Source of the DNA: Molanna angustata | Taxonomy: Eukaryota; Arthropoda; Insecta; Trichoptera; Molannidae | DNA length: 64,000 bases | Direction: 5' to 3' | NCBI GenBank assembly: GCA_963576475.1 | Contig: OY754982.1 | Span: 258,001-322,000, forward strand | Shown: one piece after another, positions 43,787-55,359 of the stretch | How positions within the stretch are numbered: position 1 is the first letter of the stretch | How the letters are laid out: every line of letters starts with the position of its first letter | Notes under the pieces: model-generated | The model's database searches: none | Seen by the model: only the letters and a program-made list of their open reading frames with translations | What the model was told of the DNA's origin: nothing | Made by a program: the position numbers and the translations under genes

Positions 43787-45834
43787 TTTTATACATTAGC
43801 ATAGTATTGGTTTATTGTACATTATATTGACAGAGAGTCATTTTGATGATTTAATGATTCGTCTGTCATATTTGGAGATGAAGATGCAGTGTCTTCTTTT
43901 TGAGTCTATTACTTAAAGAAAATGATGAAACATAGAAAACGATAAAAAGTTCTACATTATAATAAATTTACCTAAATACTTATACCTGGTAATTGCAACC
44001 ATATTTACATTCAATTAGCATTAGGTTTTCGATATTGTGTTGAATCGACTCTTGTCACATATTTTTTAACAGAATTAATAAATTTACAATGAAAATAGTT
44101 AAAGATAAACGCAATATATATTTAATTAATCATCAATATATATTTTCTGCTGTTCAGGGCTACCATTTGACACATTTTAAAATCAAAGTATAAAAGATGA
44201 ACGAAAAAGAAAATTCAAACAGTAAAGATAAAGGTAATACCGTTTGAAATTGATGCTGTAAATATGTAGATATAATTGAGTTAAACGAACTGGCTAATGT
44301 GATCATCAAAATAAGATTTTAAAGATGGATGTTTGCTACGAAAGGAAAATATGGCGCAATTTTTTTTAAATAAGAAAATTTATTTCTTTTAAAGTCGTTG
44401 TTATGTGAATGTTTATAAGGTTTTAATGTGCTTTAAAAAGTTTTGAATTGTGTATGAAAAAACGGCGTTATGTAATAAAGTGTTAAATGTAAATAAAAAA
44501 GTGTAATGGTGCACATTGCTCTCTGTACTACCAGGGAAATCAATGTACATAATTATGTATGTTACATTATTTTTATCTAATATTTATTGTGATTAATGTT
44601 AAAATGAAAGAGTGAAAACACTCATTATGGTTACCAGTTGACGAATTTGTAAATTATTTAAAATAATAAATGTATATAGCAATAATTACTTTTTTTTAAG
44701 TTAATGAAATATTATTTAAATCGTATATCGTTGAGCTTTTGAAAAAACTAGGAATTTAAGATAAAGTATATCATATCTGTATAAACGTGACAATTTTTTT
44801 TAATTAAGGATTTATATTAATGGACTCTATTTATGGACACTGGACATTTAGTATAAATATTATAATATAAAATCCTTAAAAATTAAATTAGGTACCTACT
44901 CAAATATTCTACCTTCGATGGAACATTTTATAGATTTAAAATAATATTTTCCAATTTTCCAATCACTATAGTAATAAAAAAGGAGTCTGACATTGAGTTG
45001 AAAAGCATCACAATACCTATATATTATATTAAAATTCCATTTTGTAAAGATGAACAGCTCATTTTAATATTATTTTTCCTTTACACACGAGTGCTTGCAC
45101 TGTGGTAAAGAGAAATATGTTTTTTTCTTATTGTTAATCTTTAATTTAATAAAATAAAATAAAAAAATTGAATTACTTTTCCATTCTGTGAAGATGATTT
45201 AGCTCATATTATAGCAGCTCGGTCGTCCTGATACAAGAAAATTATATGTAGAACCATAATCCATTTTGTTTGATTTAAAAATACCTACTATAATTGAGTT
45301 CTACGCCTTCTTATTTTCCTAAAAAAACTTATTTTCCTGTTATTAAACCATAAAATATTCAGTACGGTCAAACAAAAAATTTTCTCTCTACAAGCTAACA
45401 TTTTTATTGTTTGTACACATACTTAGAAGATTGAAATGTAATGTTACTTTATGATTTAAAGATTTAATTTAAATGAGAGATACTCCTTCTTTCAGTGACC
45501 AAATTTAATTGTAAAATCGTGACCAAAAACCATTAAATGTTTAGATTCACAAACTCATGTGCATTGTTTCTGAAGAAAAACGAAGGTGCCTGAATATCTT
45601 TATATTAGGCTAATAAATTAATGACATAATTGTTAAATTTTCGCTGACACGGAGGAAATTCATTATTTTTTAAGCAAATCATGTAATCATTGTTTTTTTT
45701 TTAAACAATTGTAGCGTTATACAAAGTCGTGTGGATGAAATATTACCTTTTGTGATATTGTACATATTTGAATGTGTAGTTATAAGAAAATATTTTCACA
45801 ATAAATACATATATATTTTTAAAAAATGTTAATC
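43787..45834. other. UGT 3' untranslated and downstream region
   Basis: AT-rich. AATAAA occurs at 43961 and 44077, candidate poly(A) signals for the UGT. A short repeat relic lies at 45190-45310 (AGCTCGGTCGTCCTGATACA and TTTTGTTTGATTTAAAAA), related to 34830-34990. No further gene recognised. Confidence 0.5.
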
Positions 45835-45848
45835 AGTATTTATTTATT

Positions 45849-46494
45849 ATCAAATATCGTATTTTTAACTTTGTGGTACATTTTAACAAAAATTAACTAA
45901 ATTTTTTACTTTGTTTACACCACGTGAGAATTGAATTAGCGACCGGTTTCGGAACTAACCGTTCCCTCCTCAGGCAGAATTTCAACTAAACGCAGAATGT
46001 GACTGTGTGCTTAAAAGAAAACTATGTATTTGGATATTGGTGGGAGGTCATTAGGGGCGGGTCTTGTGTAATATGGCTTTGATTGGTATGATTGATGGAA
46101 AGGGGAAACATGTTTAAAAGCGGACTGTAAGTTAAATTTACTTGATTATTTATTATATTTCTGTTTGAATTAATTGCTTAATAAATAATCAAGTAAATTT
46201 AACTTACTATATTTCTGTTTGAATTAATTGCTTAATAAATAATCAAGTAAATTTAACTTACAGCCCGCTTTTAAACATGTTTCCCCTTTCCATCAATCAT
46301 ACCAATCAAAGCAATTCTACACAAGACCCGCCCCTAATGACCTCCCACCAATATCCAAATACATAGTTTTCTTTTAAGCACACAGTCACATTCTGCGTTT
46401 AGTTGAAATTCTGCCTGAGGAGGGAACGGTTAGTTCCGAAACCGGTCGCTAATTCAATTCTCACGTGGTGTAAACAAAGTTAAAAATTTAGTTA
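45849..46494. mobile_element. Foldback element F2, 646 bp, with hammerhead-like core
   Basis: Arms of about 260 bp (around 45890-46157 and 46250-46492) are nearly perfect reverse complements. The centre holds a direct duplication of about 58 bp (TATTTCTGTTTGAATTAATT, GCTTAATAAATAATCAAG). AGTATTTATTTATT at 45835-45848 is repeated at 46495-46508, a 14-bp duplication in low-complexity sequence. Each arm carries CTGAGGA, G, the hairpin GGAAC-GGTTA-GTTCC, GAAAC, CG, GTC, like F1, F3 and F4. No coding frame. Confidence 0.75.
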
Positions 46495-46639
46495 AGTATT
46501 TATTTATTCCATTTTATTCTTAGCAAATCTTCAATTTACTGTCCATACCTATATTCATTATTTTAGTATAGTTTCATCAACAAATGAATAAAAATCCTCT
46601 TTATATTGTTTTTGCTGTTTACCATAGGAGTATTGGGAA

Positions 46640-47115
46640 ACTCACAAGAGTGTGGAAGGACAAGAAACAAAAAACATGAAGGCTAGACTCATCAGGGCTC
46701 TGATATTCTCGATGTTCCTGTGTGGTGTGGAAATATGGGCACATAGGGAGTTAGAGCGAAAGAGGATCGATGCTTTCGAAATGTTGTGCTGGAGGCGTAT
46801 GTTGCGCATCCCATGGACAGACAGAAGAACGAATGTGTCAATTCTAGATGAGCTGAAGATCGTGGATCGATATGCTACCGACGTATCCTTCAATTCTTTG
46901 GACACATTGCCAGAAGGGAACCAGACTGCCTCGAGAGCTTGTTGTGATGGTCAGCGTGTAAGGACGGAGATCTCGTGGTCGCTCACCGACCAGATGGAGC
47001 GATTTGGTTAAATCCACAATGGGGTCTTCGGTGACTGGTGCTCTGCGTTCAGCCCAAAACAGATTGGCATGGAGGCGGGCCATACGTGTGGCGACGGACT
47101 GCAGCCGCTATCCTC
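46640..47115 (+). pseudogene. Non-LTR retrotransposon ORF2 3' fragment
   Basis: Reads GQETKNMKARLIRALIFSMF, then LCGVEIWA, RIDAFEMLCWRRMLRIPWTD and RRTNVSILDELKI, a LINE ORF2 C-terminus. Downstream frames are shifted (TNGVFGDWCSAFSPKQ and so on). It is 5'-truncated and decayed. Confidence 0.85.
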
Positions 47116-47332
47116 AGTCATGAGGAAAAGAACGAACATAATATATATGTAGTTACGGAGAATTATAAACAATTTGTATTTTATAAAATAATAGTGTAGG
47201 ATCCCGATATTCTTGAATTTGTTTAGTGGACCCATACAAAATTCATACTTATTATTTGTTCTATAGTAGGATACCATAGCAGATAATACGATACGATTGG
47301 ATAATATTCCATTGACAAACATTTTGTTTGAT

Positions 47333-47408
47333 GGAATCCCCCCGACAGACACCTTCAAAGTTTAATAAATTGTGTTGTCTCTTTAAAGGTGTCTATTGGA
47401 GGGTTTCC
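47333..47408. repeat. Short inverted repeat, MITE-like
   Basis: GGAATCCCCCCGACAGACAC plus CTTCAAAG pairs imperfectly with CTTTAAAGGTGTCTATTGGA plus GGGTTTCC. About 28-bp arms and a 20-base loop. No clear target duplication. Confidence 0.5.
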
Positions 47409-48775
47409 TCCCACCGTAGTAATTATAAAAATTACGCTTTATACTAAAACGCATCATACTATGTATAACTGACGTGTTAAAAAAACAATTTTCATCACTT
47501 TGAAGGCTGCTATTATCTCCGAAGCCACCACTGCTCATATTATTCAATCACTGTTCTCGTTTTGGTATCCTTTTACGAAAAAAAAAATCTGGTGACTGGT
47601 CTATACCTACTTATAATAATAATCGAACGTTTATTCCGAAGATTCCTTTCTTCCAAACAATTTAGTTTGAATAGTTATCTTGATTGTATTTATTGCAAGA
47701 TCAAGACTTCATTTGAGTATCACTTAAGCAACTCGATTATGGGAGTTGACACTTATATTATTAGTTAAACAAAGTGATGATACTTTTATCAAAATCTTCA
47801 AGGGGAGTTTTATTTTGTATTTTCTTTTTCTTTCTCCTATTCATTAATGTCCTCTTCTCTTTCTCCAAAAGTGCAAATGATAAAAATAATTCCCTATTTT
47901 TAAACACCACTTACTGATTGACACCCTTTTGAAAGTTTTCTTCTTTTCTTCGAAATTTTATTGTCAAAAGAGATTCATAAAAAAACTCCTGGATTTATGC
48001 AATATCTATAAATTAACTTTGTATGAAATACAAATTGTTCAATTTTATCAAATTAATCAAGCGGAAACAATTTTTGTTTCGGAATTCTAAGATGTCGAAA
48101 ATTTAATTAAAAATTGTTTGCAAAATTCCGATACGGACAGACATGGAAATATTATAAAGATGTAAAAATACTTTCTATTGAATATTTTTCTCAAAAATAA
48201 AGAAGCACAAAATATGTACGAATGTGAATTTAAAATATTACGCCTGAAACAAACGTTATAGGAAGGCGAAAATTTATCGGTAAATACATAATTTAGGTAT
48301 GTACAATCAATCTGTATTTAATCTCTAGGCAGAAATTTATGAATTTCGACAAAACATTTCTCTCGAATCTATCGACATTTTTTAATTAAATTCAAATACC
48401 ATGATATTATAACATCATCTTTGACAAATTCGAATAAGGTCTTTTGAAACAAGATATAAAATATGCTGTCAGCGGTAACTTAATATTTAATTCGCGGAGA
48501 AAAATATTTCTCTAAGAAAAACACTGTGTACATTTTAATGACGTACCTACCTTGTTTTGATATACCTTTACACTGGATTTAGGAAATTATATTTTTTGTA
48601 AAACATATCTCATTCGTTAACACTAACATCTGTATATAGGCAGTAAACAATTCGATACTTTTTGACAAAATTTCTGAGAGATTATTTACTTACATATCGG
48701 CCTAATACAGAAGACAGTTTCTTTGAAACTGTCGAGCTTATTTAATTGTTGGTATCATAGACATCGCCAAAAGAT
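47409..48775. other. No recognised feature
   Basis: 1.4 kb of AT-rich intergenic sequence. No gene, repeat or RNA recognised. Confidence 0.5.
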
Positions 48776-48779
48776 GTTA

Positions 48780-49195
48780 GCTAAATATTGTTTTCATTAT
48801 GTACTACATGGAGATGAGGAGCTGTGAAAGCATAGGTGTTGCTTTGATTTAGAGTGGAAGGTTGGGCTATCGAAATCTCAACAATTAATAAAATTGAATC
48901 ATTCGAGATGTGGTTATACAGAAGGTTGATACGCATCTCATGGGTATCCAATGAAAGAGTTCAAAATATGATGGAGAAACGGGGATATTTGCTGACCGCT
49001 ATCAAGAGACGCAAAGCTTTACATGGTGATAAATATGCCCTTAAAGACGGAGTATGAGGCATAAAAAATATCTAAAATATCTCTGGCAGTGGTTCGGGAT
49101 ACCGGATGTGGCGTCACTTATTAGGTTGGCGTAAGATCGGAATGAGTTTGGTGTGATGGTCGCCAACATCCGTTAGGAGCGGCACAAGAAGAAGA
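48780..49195 (+). pseudogene. Non-LTR retrotransposon ORF2 3' fragment (FEMWLYRRL family)
   Basis: EGWAIEISTINKIESFEMWL, YRRLIRISWVSNERVQNMME and KRRKALHGDKYAL, then the end GGCACAAGAAGAAGAAAAAA. Closely related to 19385-19855. Only the last part of ORF2 remains. Confidence 0.8.
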
Positions 49196-49499
49196 AAAAA
49201 ATAATGTATCAACTTCGAGTGTTTCATAGAGAACGAAAGTTTTTTTATGATATCGACAGTCAAAGTGAAATTAATAAAAGCTCAACTTTTCAAAAGTTTG
49301 TGATTTGACAACTGTCATATCTTAAGTTGATAAATGCAATTAATGCAGCTTCCTTGTAGCAGACTCATACAAAGCATTAGGACCTAGCTTGATAAGTATA
49401 CACTGTGTGAAATAATATCAATAATAACCAACATTAGTGCAATGAGCTGTTAGGTTTCGTTTTGCGAGTTTGCAAGGGTTTTAATAATATTCATATTTA

Positions 49500-49830
49500 A
49501 AAGATATTGTTTAAATCACTTGTTCATTCTCAGGTTGAATATAACACAACAATTTGGTCACCGTATTTCAATTCTCATTCTAATATCGTAGAAAAAATCC
49601 AACACAAATTTCTAAGATATATCAATTACAGACTTAATATACCAATAGAAAATTTGAATTATTATTATTATCTTAAAGATACAAATTTATTAGAGCTTTC
49701 TGAGAAAAGATTATTATTTGATTTACTATGTTTATCTAATCTAGACTGTCCAGAATTATTATTCTTAGTAAATTTCAATGTACCAAATAGTAAAACTAGC
49801 AACTATCTTCCATTCTATTGTAAAAATTAA
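49500..49830 (+). pseudogene. Non-LTR reverse transcriptase C-terminal fragment
   Basis: FKSLVHSQVEYNTTIWSPYF, then SNIVEKIQHKFLRYINYRLN and LLELSEKRLLFDLLCLSNL. SLVxSxxEYxxxIWSPY and IExxQxKFLRY are typical of the post-RT region of Jockey-type LINEs. Ends at TAA 49828-49830, shortly before the TTTA tract. Confidence 0.85.
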
Positions 49831-49894
49831 AAAAAATACAAATTCAGCACTCAATTATACACCAATACATCTAATTCAGAATTTGGGTAGTCAA

Positions 49895-50243
<349 letters not shown>

Positions 50244-50404
50244 GGGAAAATTATTAACTTATATGAACATAAAGCAATGAGTAATAAATCAAGGCCAAAA
50301 AAACTGTCAACAAAGTACGTATTTACATTTGATTCTAAAAAAAGATAAATATTATATGAAAAAAATATACATGAGTTCAAAAATCAGTTAATCGGTGCTA
50401 ATAA

Positions 50405-50560
50405 TGTAATATCGTTTAAAATGCGCTGGGTGATCGCTAATTCCAGTGATCGCGAGTACGAATCTACGATTTACGATTTGGTTCACCTTTAGAACAAGCA
50501 TTTATGCTTAGTTTAGGGAATGTATAATGTACTTGTTAGAGAGACATTCATTATTTTAAA
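50405..50560 (+). repeat. tRNA-headed SINE family S1, decayed copy
   Basis: GCGCTGGGTGATCGCTAATT, then CCAGTGATCGCGAGTACGAA and the S1 body TTCACCTTTAGAACAAGCAT and ACTTGTTAGAGAGACATTCA. The head is rearranged. Confidence 0.65.
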
Positions 50561-51163
50561 AATATATATTAAATATAGCGCAGTTTTTTCGTTCACCTCA
50601 AGGACGTGAATATTGACGAAAATTAAATAATCAGTGAATTTATTTTTAATTTAGTATATTATTATTTTTCACTGTATAAATTTTTAAGTACTTAAAATTG
50701 CCCTTGGGTTTTTTTGCATCAGGGCCCAAATGTCTAGCTTTGCCAGTACCTACACATCTTAAGATTCTAACTTGATATCATAATACTACATATTTATTAA
50801 ATTTACATACCACGTACTAGGTATATAAGAATCAAGACATTTTATTTCAGTCGCCAAATTTAATGATAAGCGTACGATGTATTTTTTTATTTATTTATTT
50901 CCATAATACGTCAAATTAATACAATATAACTTAACTATTATAATGGAATTTACTATCTAACTAGACGAAGCCTGATCAGAGGTATTTACTAACAATAATC
51001 ACGCAATCAATTTTTGGTACATAAATTCTCAATAAGGTTTAAAAGTATTAAAAAATAAAAGCGCAATAATATAAAGGACTAAACTCATAAAACATCAAAA
51101 TATAAAACCAAAAAAAATATTCTCTGCACAATATTTTTTTATTTGTTTGTATGTAGGTAGGTA
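50561..51163. other. No recognised feature
   Basis: AT-rich spacer. It ends at the TA target of the pogo element. Confidence 0.5.
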
Positions 51164-51193
51164 GGGGAAATACGTACAAAATGACATATACGG
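51164..51193 (+). repeat. pogo left terminal inverted repeat
   Basis: 30 bp. Matches the right end except for A/G at position 10 and an extra TA before the last CGG. Confidence 0.9.
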
Positions 51194-51392
51194 ACAAAAC
51201 GAATTATTGGCTTATTTCGAATTTGGCGGGTTTTATCATACCACTGACCGCCGCATCGCATGTTCCGACTGGCTCCCTAAATCCTGTCATAACATGAACG
51301 CGTCAATCTCAGTCGTTCCGGTGTTATGACCGATATTGTGTCAGTGCACGTCACGAGTTTTTTTTCTTTGCGGGAAGTTTTCTTTATAAACG

Positions 51393-51655
51393 GTAAGTTT
51401 TTCGCTTTTATGCATATTTATATGATTCAATTTATCTATCAATGATATGTTGTCGCTTTCAAATAACCTTTTCCACACAAAAAATGCTCTATGTATTTTT
51501 TTTTCAATTTTGTTTTTTAATAACGCTGTACGGACAAAATGACATACGAAGATAATGGGTATTATGACATAGGTATGTCATTTTGTCCATAAAAGCTCAA
51601 TCAAGAAGATTACCTAACTGTGGAAAATTTAATTAAACTGTTCGTTTCTTTACAG
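51393..51655 (+). other. Probable 5' UTR intron of the pogo transposase
   Basis: Donor CGGTAAGTTT at 51391 and acceptor TTTCTTTACAG ending at 51655, nine bases before the ATG. The dead pogo copy has a donor and an acceptor in the same places (25902 and 26124). The intron carries two copies of the subterminal motif, one in each orientation. Confidence 0.65.
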
Positions 51656-51663
51656 GTAGTAAA

Positions 51664-53424
51664 ATGCCACGCAAGTATAAGCGCACGACTGATCGCCAAA
51701 CTTGGAGTGAAGAGTCAATGCAGAAAGCTATAGAGGCAGTTCGAGATAAAAAAATGGGCTGGTTAATGGCATCAAAAACATTTGGTATCCCTCAAGCAAC
51801 GCTCCGGAGGCATGCATTGGGTAGAAATAAAAGTCTGATGTCAAATTCTAAAGGTCTTGGACATTGGAAACCAACATTTCCACCAAATGTTGAAAAGGAA
51901 TTAGTTCAGCATATAAAATTCCTTGAATCGCGTTTATTTGGATTAACGCGAGCTTCAGTGCAAGAACTAGCTTTTCAGTTGGCTGAAAAAAATGGTTTTG
52001 CTCATAAATTTAACAAAAAAAAGCAAAAAGCTGGACAAGAATGGTTGGATGGTTTTTTAAGACGGAATACAGATATTTCTTTGCGCAAACCCGAAGCTAC
52101 TTCAGCAGCCCGTGCTCAGGCTTTCAATCGGCCTCAAGTCCAAAAATTTTTCCATCTTTATGAGACACTGTTGGCGTCTGTAGACTTTATGCCACATCGA
52201 ATTTATAATGCTGATGAATCAGGCCTATCTTCAGTACAAAAACCTCAAAAAATTTTGGCTTCGGCTGGAAGAAAGCAAGTTGGTGTTATAACTAGTGCAG
52301 AACGTGGAATAAACACCACCGTTGTTTGTTGTGTTAATGCCGTTGGTACGTTTGTCCCGCCGATGATGATATTTCCAAGGAAGAACATGAAGAATGAACT
52401 TGTCGACGAAGCTCCTCCTGGAACTATAGGTTTAGCCCAACAATCAGGATGGATGACGACCGAAATATTTCTGAAATGGATGAAACATTTTCAAAGTTTT
52501 GTAAAAGCAAGTATCGATGATAAAGTTATTTTGATTATTGTCGGGCATGCAAGTCACAAAGGAATCGAAACTTTGGAATATGCGAAACAAAACGGTATTC
52601 ATGTCTTATGTCTGCCTCCACATTGTACGCATCGAATGCAGCCACTCGATGTTTCTTTTTTCGGTCCCCTGAAAACTTACTTCAACCAAGAAATATCTAA
52701 GTGGCTGAGAGGACATCCTGGACGTGTGGTTACTCAGTTTCAAATTGCTGGCTTGTTCAAGGAAGCATACGGCAAGGCAGCGACAGTGCAAAATGGTTGT
52801 CACGGATTTAAAAGCACTAGTATTTGGCCTCTAAACTCTGATATATTTCCTGAATATATGTACGAACCTGCGGAAACTACAAACATACCGCTAGAATACA
52901 CTTCTAATGAGCAACATACGATTCAGTTACAGACATCCTATTCCGAGATACCTGAGGTTCCATCAATAAACACAGGTCAAGAAATTATAGCAATTCCTCT
53001 TTCAAATCAAGAACAGCCATCATCGTCTACTCTTGTTGTCCCTATTGAGGAGATTTCTCCTGCACCAAAAGGTCATTTTATTAGTGGACAAGGAAAACGC
53101 AAACCAAAGGCAAGGCAGACCTCCTTAGTTTTAACTTCCACTCCTAATATGACGGAGATTAAGTCGAAAAATGAGCCGACAGCTCCCCCGGAAAAGAGAA
53201 AACGAAACGTCACCAAAAAGATGTTTGAAGATAACAGTGAAGAAGAAAAGGTTCCACAAGATGACGAGGAAGACTGTCCATGTATATACTGCAATGATCT
53301 TTTTTCAAGATCAAAGCCCAAAGAAAGCTGGTTGCGGTGCCAAATTTGTTCGCATTGGGCTCACGTTTCTTGCGCTGATGTTCCTAAAAAAACAAAGCAG
53401 TTTATTTGTGAACTTTGTCAATAG
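51664..53424 (+). CDS. pogo-type transposase (HTH_psq, DDE_1, C-terminal PHD-like finger), 586 aa
   Basis: Transposase expected to bind the element ends and cut and paste DNA at TA in the nucleus (family knowledge). Domains: psq-type helix-turn-helix with WSEESMQKAIEAV, MASKTFGIPQATLRRH (about 14-52); CENP-B-like second DNA-binding region (about 68-140) with GQEWLDGFLRRN; DDE domain with YNADESG (Asp184), LIIVGHASHKG and HRMQPLDVSFFGP (Asp329). The middle catalytic residue, normally Asp in LxxDGHxSH, reads Val293 (codon GTC), a one-base change from GAC. A basic linker follows (about 470-535), then a C-terminal zinc finger with Cys538, Cys540 and Cys543 and WLRCQICSHWAHVSC, PHD-like (538-585). 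The reading frame has no other damage. The ATG is preceded by a probable 5' intron. Either a recently inactivated copy, a base-call error, or a protein kept for DNA binding only. Confidence 0.92.
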   Translation: MPRKYKRTTDRQTWSEESMQKAIEAVRDKKMGWLMASKTFGIPQATLRRHALGRNKSLMSNSKGLGHWKPTFPPNVEKELVQHIKFLESRLFGLTRASVQELAFQLAEKNGFAHKFNKKKQKAGQEWLDGFLRRNTDISLRKPEATSAARAQAFNRPQVQKFFHLYETLLASVDFMPHRIYNADESGLSSVQKPQKILASAGRKQVGVITSAERGINTTVVCCVNAVGTFVPPMMIFPRKNMKNELVDEAPPGTIGLAQQSGWMTTEIFLKWMKHFQSFVKASIDDKVILIIVGHASHKGIETLEYAKQNGIHVLCLPPHCTHRMQPLDVSFFGPLKTYFNQEISKWLRGHPGRVVTQFQIAGLFKEAYGKAATVQNGCHGFKSTSIWPLNSDIFPEYMYEPAETTNIPLEYTSNEQHTIQLQTSYSEIPEVPSINTGQEIIAIPLSNQEQPSSSTLVVPIEEISPAPKGHFISGQGKRKPKARQTSLVLTSTPNMTEIKSKNEPTAPPEKRKRNVTKKMFEDNSEEEKVPQDDEEDCPCIYCNDLFSRSKPKESWLRCQICSHWAHVSCADVPKKTKQFICELCQ

Positions 53425-53464
53425 GTGATTGTATAGTTTTTACGTATATGTCATTTTGTCCATA

Positions 53465-54407
53465 GGCCCAGTATTTCAGTCGGCCCTTAGGAGTTTAACT
53501 CAAGTTTAACAAAAATATTGCGTATTTCAGTACCAAATCTTCCCTTAAATACGTCACTAAACGACAAATAGTTAACTCAACGTTTCTGGCGGATCGCGTG
53601 TCTTAATCTTGAGTTAAGTATTGTTTCTAGTCTTTTTCGCCAGGTGGCGTACTAATCGCCGCACGCTTTAATGTTTCATTTCATTTTATACTACAAATAA
53701 CTATGCATAATAATTATAATCATGATTTATTTTTGTTGTTAAAATAAAAGACTTGATATAGAAGTGGTTCATGTATTTAATATTTATTTTCTTTTTTACA
53801 TAATTATAATGTATTGCCTGACAACAAACGAAATAAACTGTCAGCCATAATGAAACGTCAGGCACGCAACTTTATTTTTGCGATGTTTTTTCATCCCACT
53901 TTTTAAATTGATCCATCCTGTTTCTATATATATAATGTGTATTCTTAAATTTTCTACATAAGACACTATTTTACCATTATCACTTAGTTCCATATCCATC
54001 TGTAAAATGTACATACATTTTGCATTGTAGTACTACGTACGTAGTTCATATTCAATGACATTTTTTCACTACAATGTTTGATTTTAATTAAAAAAAACAT
54101 CGATCGGTATAAAAAATTGAAAAAGTAACATGCTGTGTAATGAAACAAATAAAATAATGTGTTGTTATAATAATAAAATAATATTTAGTCACAGCTTCGC
54201 GTCACGTATCATTTAAGGTTATTACAATTTTGACAGATGCGTTATAGACAATAACCATAGAAAAACGTAAAATATATCTATAGTTGAAGATTACGTAACT
54301 GACGTTTCATTTTGCACTGAAATACGCGAATGAAATTTAATCTTCCCCAAACTTTTAACTTGGATTACCAAATCCAACGATTTAAGGGCTAACTGAAATC
54401 TCGGGCC
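53465..54407. mobile_element. Nested 943-bp non-autonomous element, possibly PIF/Harbinger
   Basis: Inserted after the pogo transposase stop. Ends GGCCCAGTATTTCAGTCGGC and, on the other strand, GGCCCGAGATTTCAGTTAGC, both continuing CCTTA. ATA at 53462-53464 is repeated at 54408-54410. A second inner inverted pair (GCGTATTTCAGTACCAAA, other strand GCGTATTTCAGTGCAAAA) repeats the end motif. No coding frame. The short duplication and GGCCC ends suggest PIF/Harbinger, but ATA is not the usual TWA target. Confidence 0.75.
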
Positions 54408-54586
54408 ATAGTATATGGACAAAATGGATTTTAGCTAATCTCAGTTTAACTATTAATATATTTTATATCTGTGTTTTTATTCCATAAATGTTGATAAGTT
54501 TCGATTAATAAAGAACCAAAGATGATTGGTGTAGAATATCACTGTTCTGTGAATTACTAATAAAGAATAATAACCCAAAAACAAAA

Positions 54587-54614
54587 CCGTATGTCATTTT
54601 GTACGTACTTCCCC
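54587..54614 (-). repeat. pogo right terminal inverted repeat
   Basis: 28 bp. On the - strand it reads GGGGAAGTACGTACAAAATG, then ACATACGG. Followed by TA. Confidence 0.9.
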
Positions 54615-54734
54615 TACTTATAATTTGTACACTGACGGGTTTATTGCAAAACGGAAATTTCTTACAACCAACCAGAGTTAAAGTTTTAAATATACATACA
54701 ATTCTTCTTATCGACTTCTTATTGTGAAAAAAAT

Positions 54735-55300
54735 GGGTGGGGTTGTGGCCAACGCTAAACCCCTGACTAACAAGTCATTCTATAAAGTATTCAAATGTTG
54801 TATAGAAAATATTCAGCATTTTCATGAAAGGTAATTATTTTATATTTAAATATTTTACTATGAAAACTTGATATAGGTATCTTCAATGCCATATTATGAA
54901 AGTGATGTGCTTTTTTACCAATTCGAAAATATAAATATCAAATTTAAAGATTTTTGAGCTTGGGATCACTTTGAAATATTTGATTGTTATAAAATTGAGA
55001 AATACTATTCAGATATCCTATAAAATCCAATGGGGTCTAAACGAGTATTAGATGTACAAATTTGTAAAATTTAAATGGAATCGAATGAGTCTATAATCGA
55101 TAAAGTAAAATAAACATGCCGCACATAGCAAAGAACATATACATAGCACACTGCACACACACATACAGATACATTGTGATGAAGCTTTCAGAATACAATC
55201 TCAGCAAGATACTAGTTGATAATCTGCAATAAAAAAATAACCTTAAAATTGCGAATCCATAACTTCCCACTATATCCCCTTGGGGTATTGAGGAGTAAAA
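54735..55300 (+). repeat. Interspersed repeat family R2, copy 2
   Basis: GGTTGTGGCCAACGCTAAAC, ACTAACAAGTCATTCTATAA, TTCAGCATTTTCATGAAAG, CTTCAATGCCATAT, GAGCTTGGGATCACTTTG, ACAGATACATTGTGATGAAG and GATACTAGTTGATAATCTGC. An uninterrupted version of 21181-22060. Confidence 0.75.
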
Positions 55301-55359
55301 AAGAGGCATTCGTTCCTCCCTGCTTTCCTTGTGAGTCACATGTTGTGACAGTATGTCAT

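Larger units (their letters stand above)
51164..54614 (+). mobile_element. pogo-type DNA transposon, structurally complete
   Basis: 3451 bp bounded by near-identical inverted ends (GGGGAAATACGTACAAAATG on the left, GGGGAAGTACGTACAAAATG on the right, continuing through ACATA) and flanked by the TA dinucleotide at 51162-51163 and 54615-54616. Contains a probable 5' intron, one transposase gene, and a nested 943-bp element downstream of the stop. Internal copies of the end motif (ATGTCATTTTGTCCATA, both orientations) lie at 51530-51595, 53448-53465 and 54408-54425. Confidence 0.92.
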
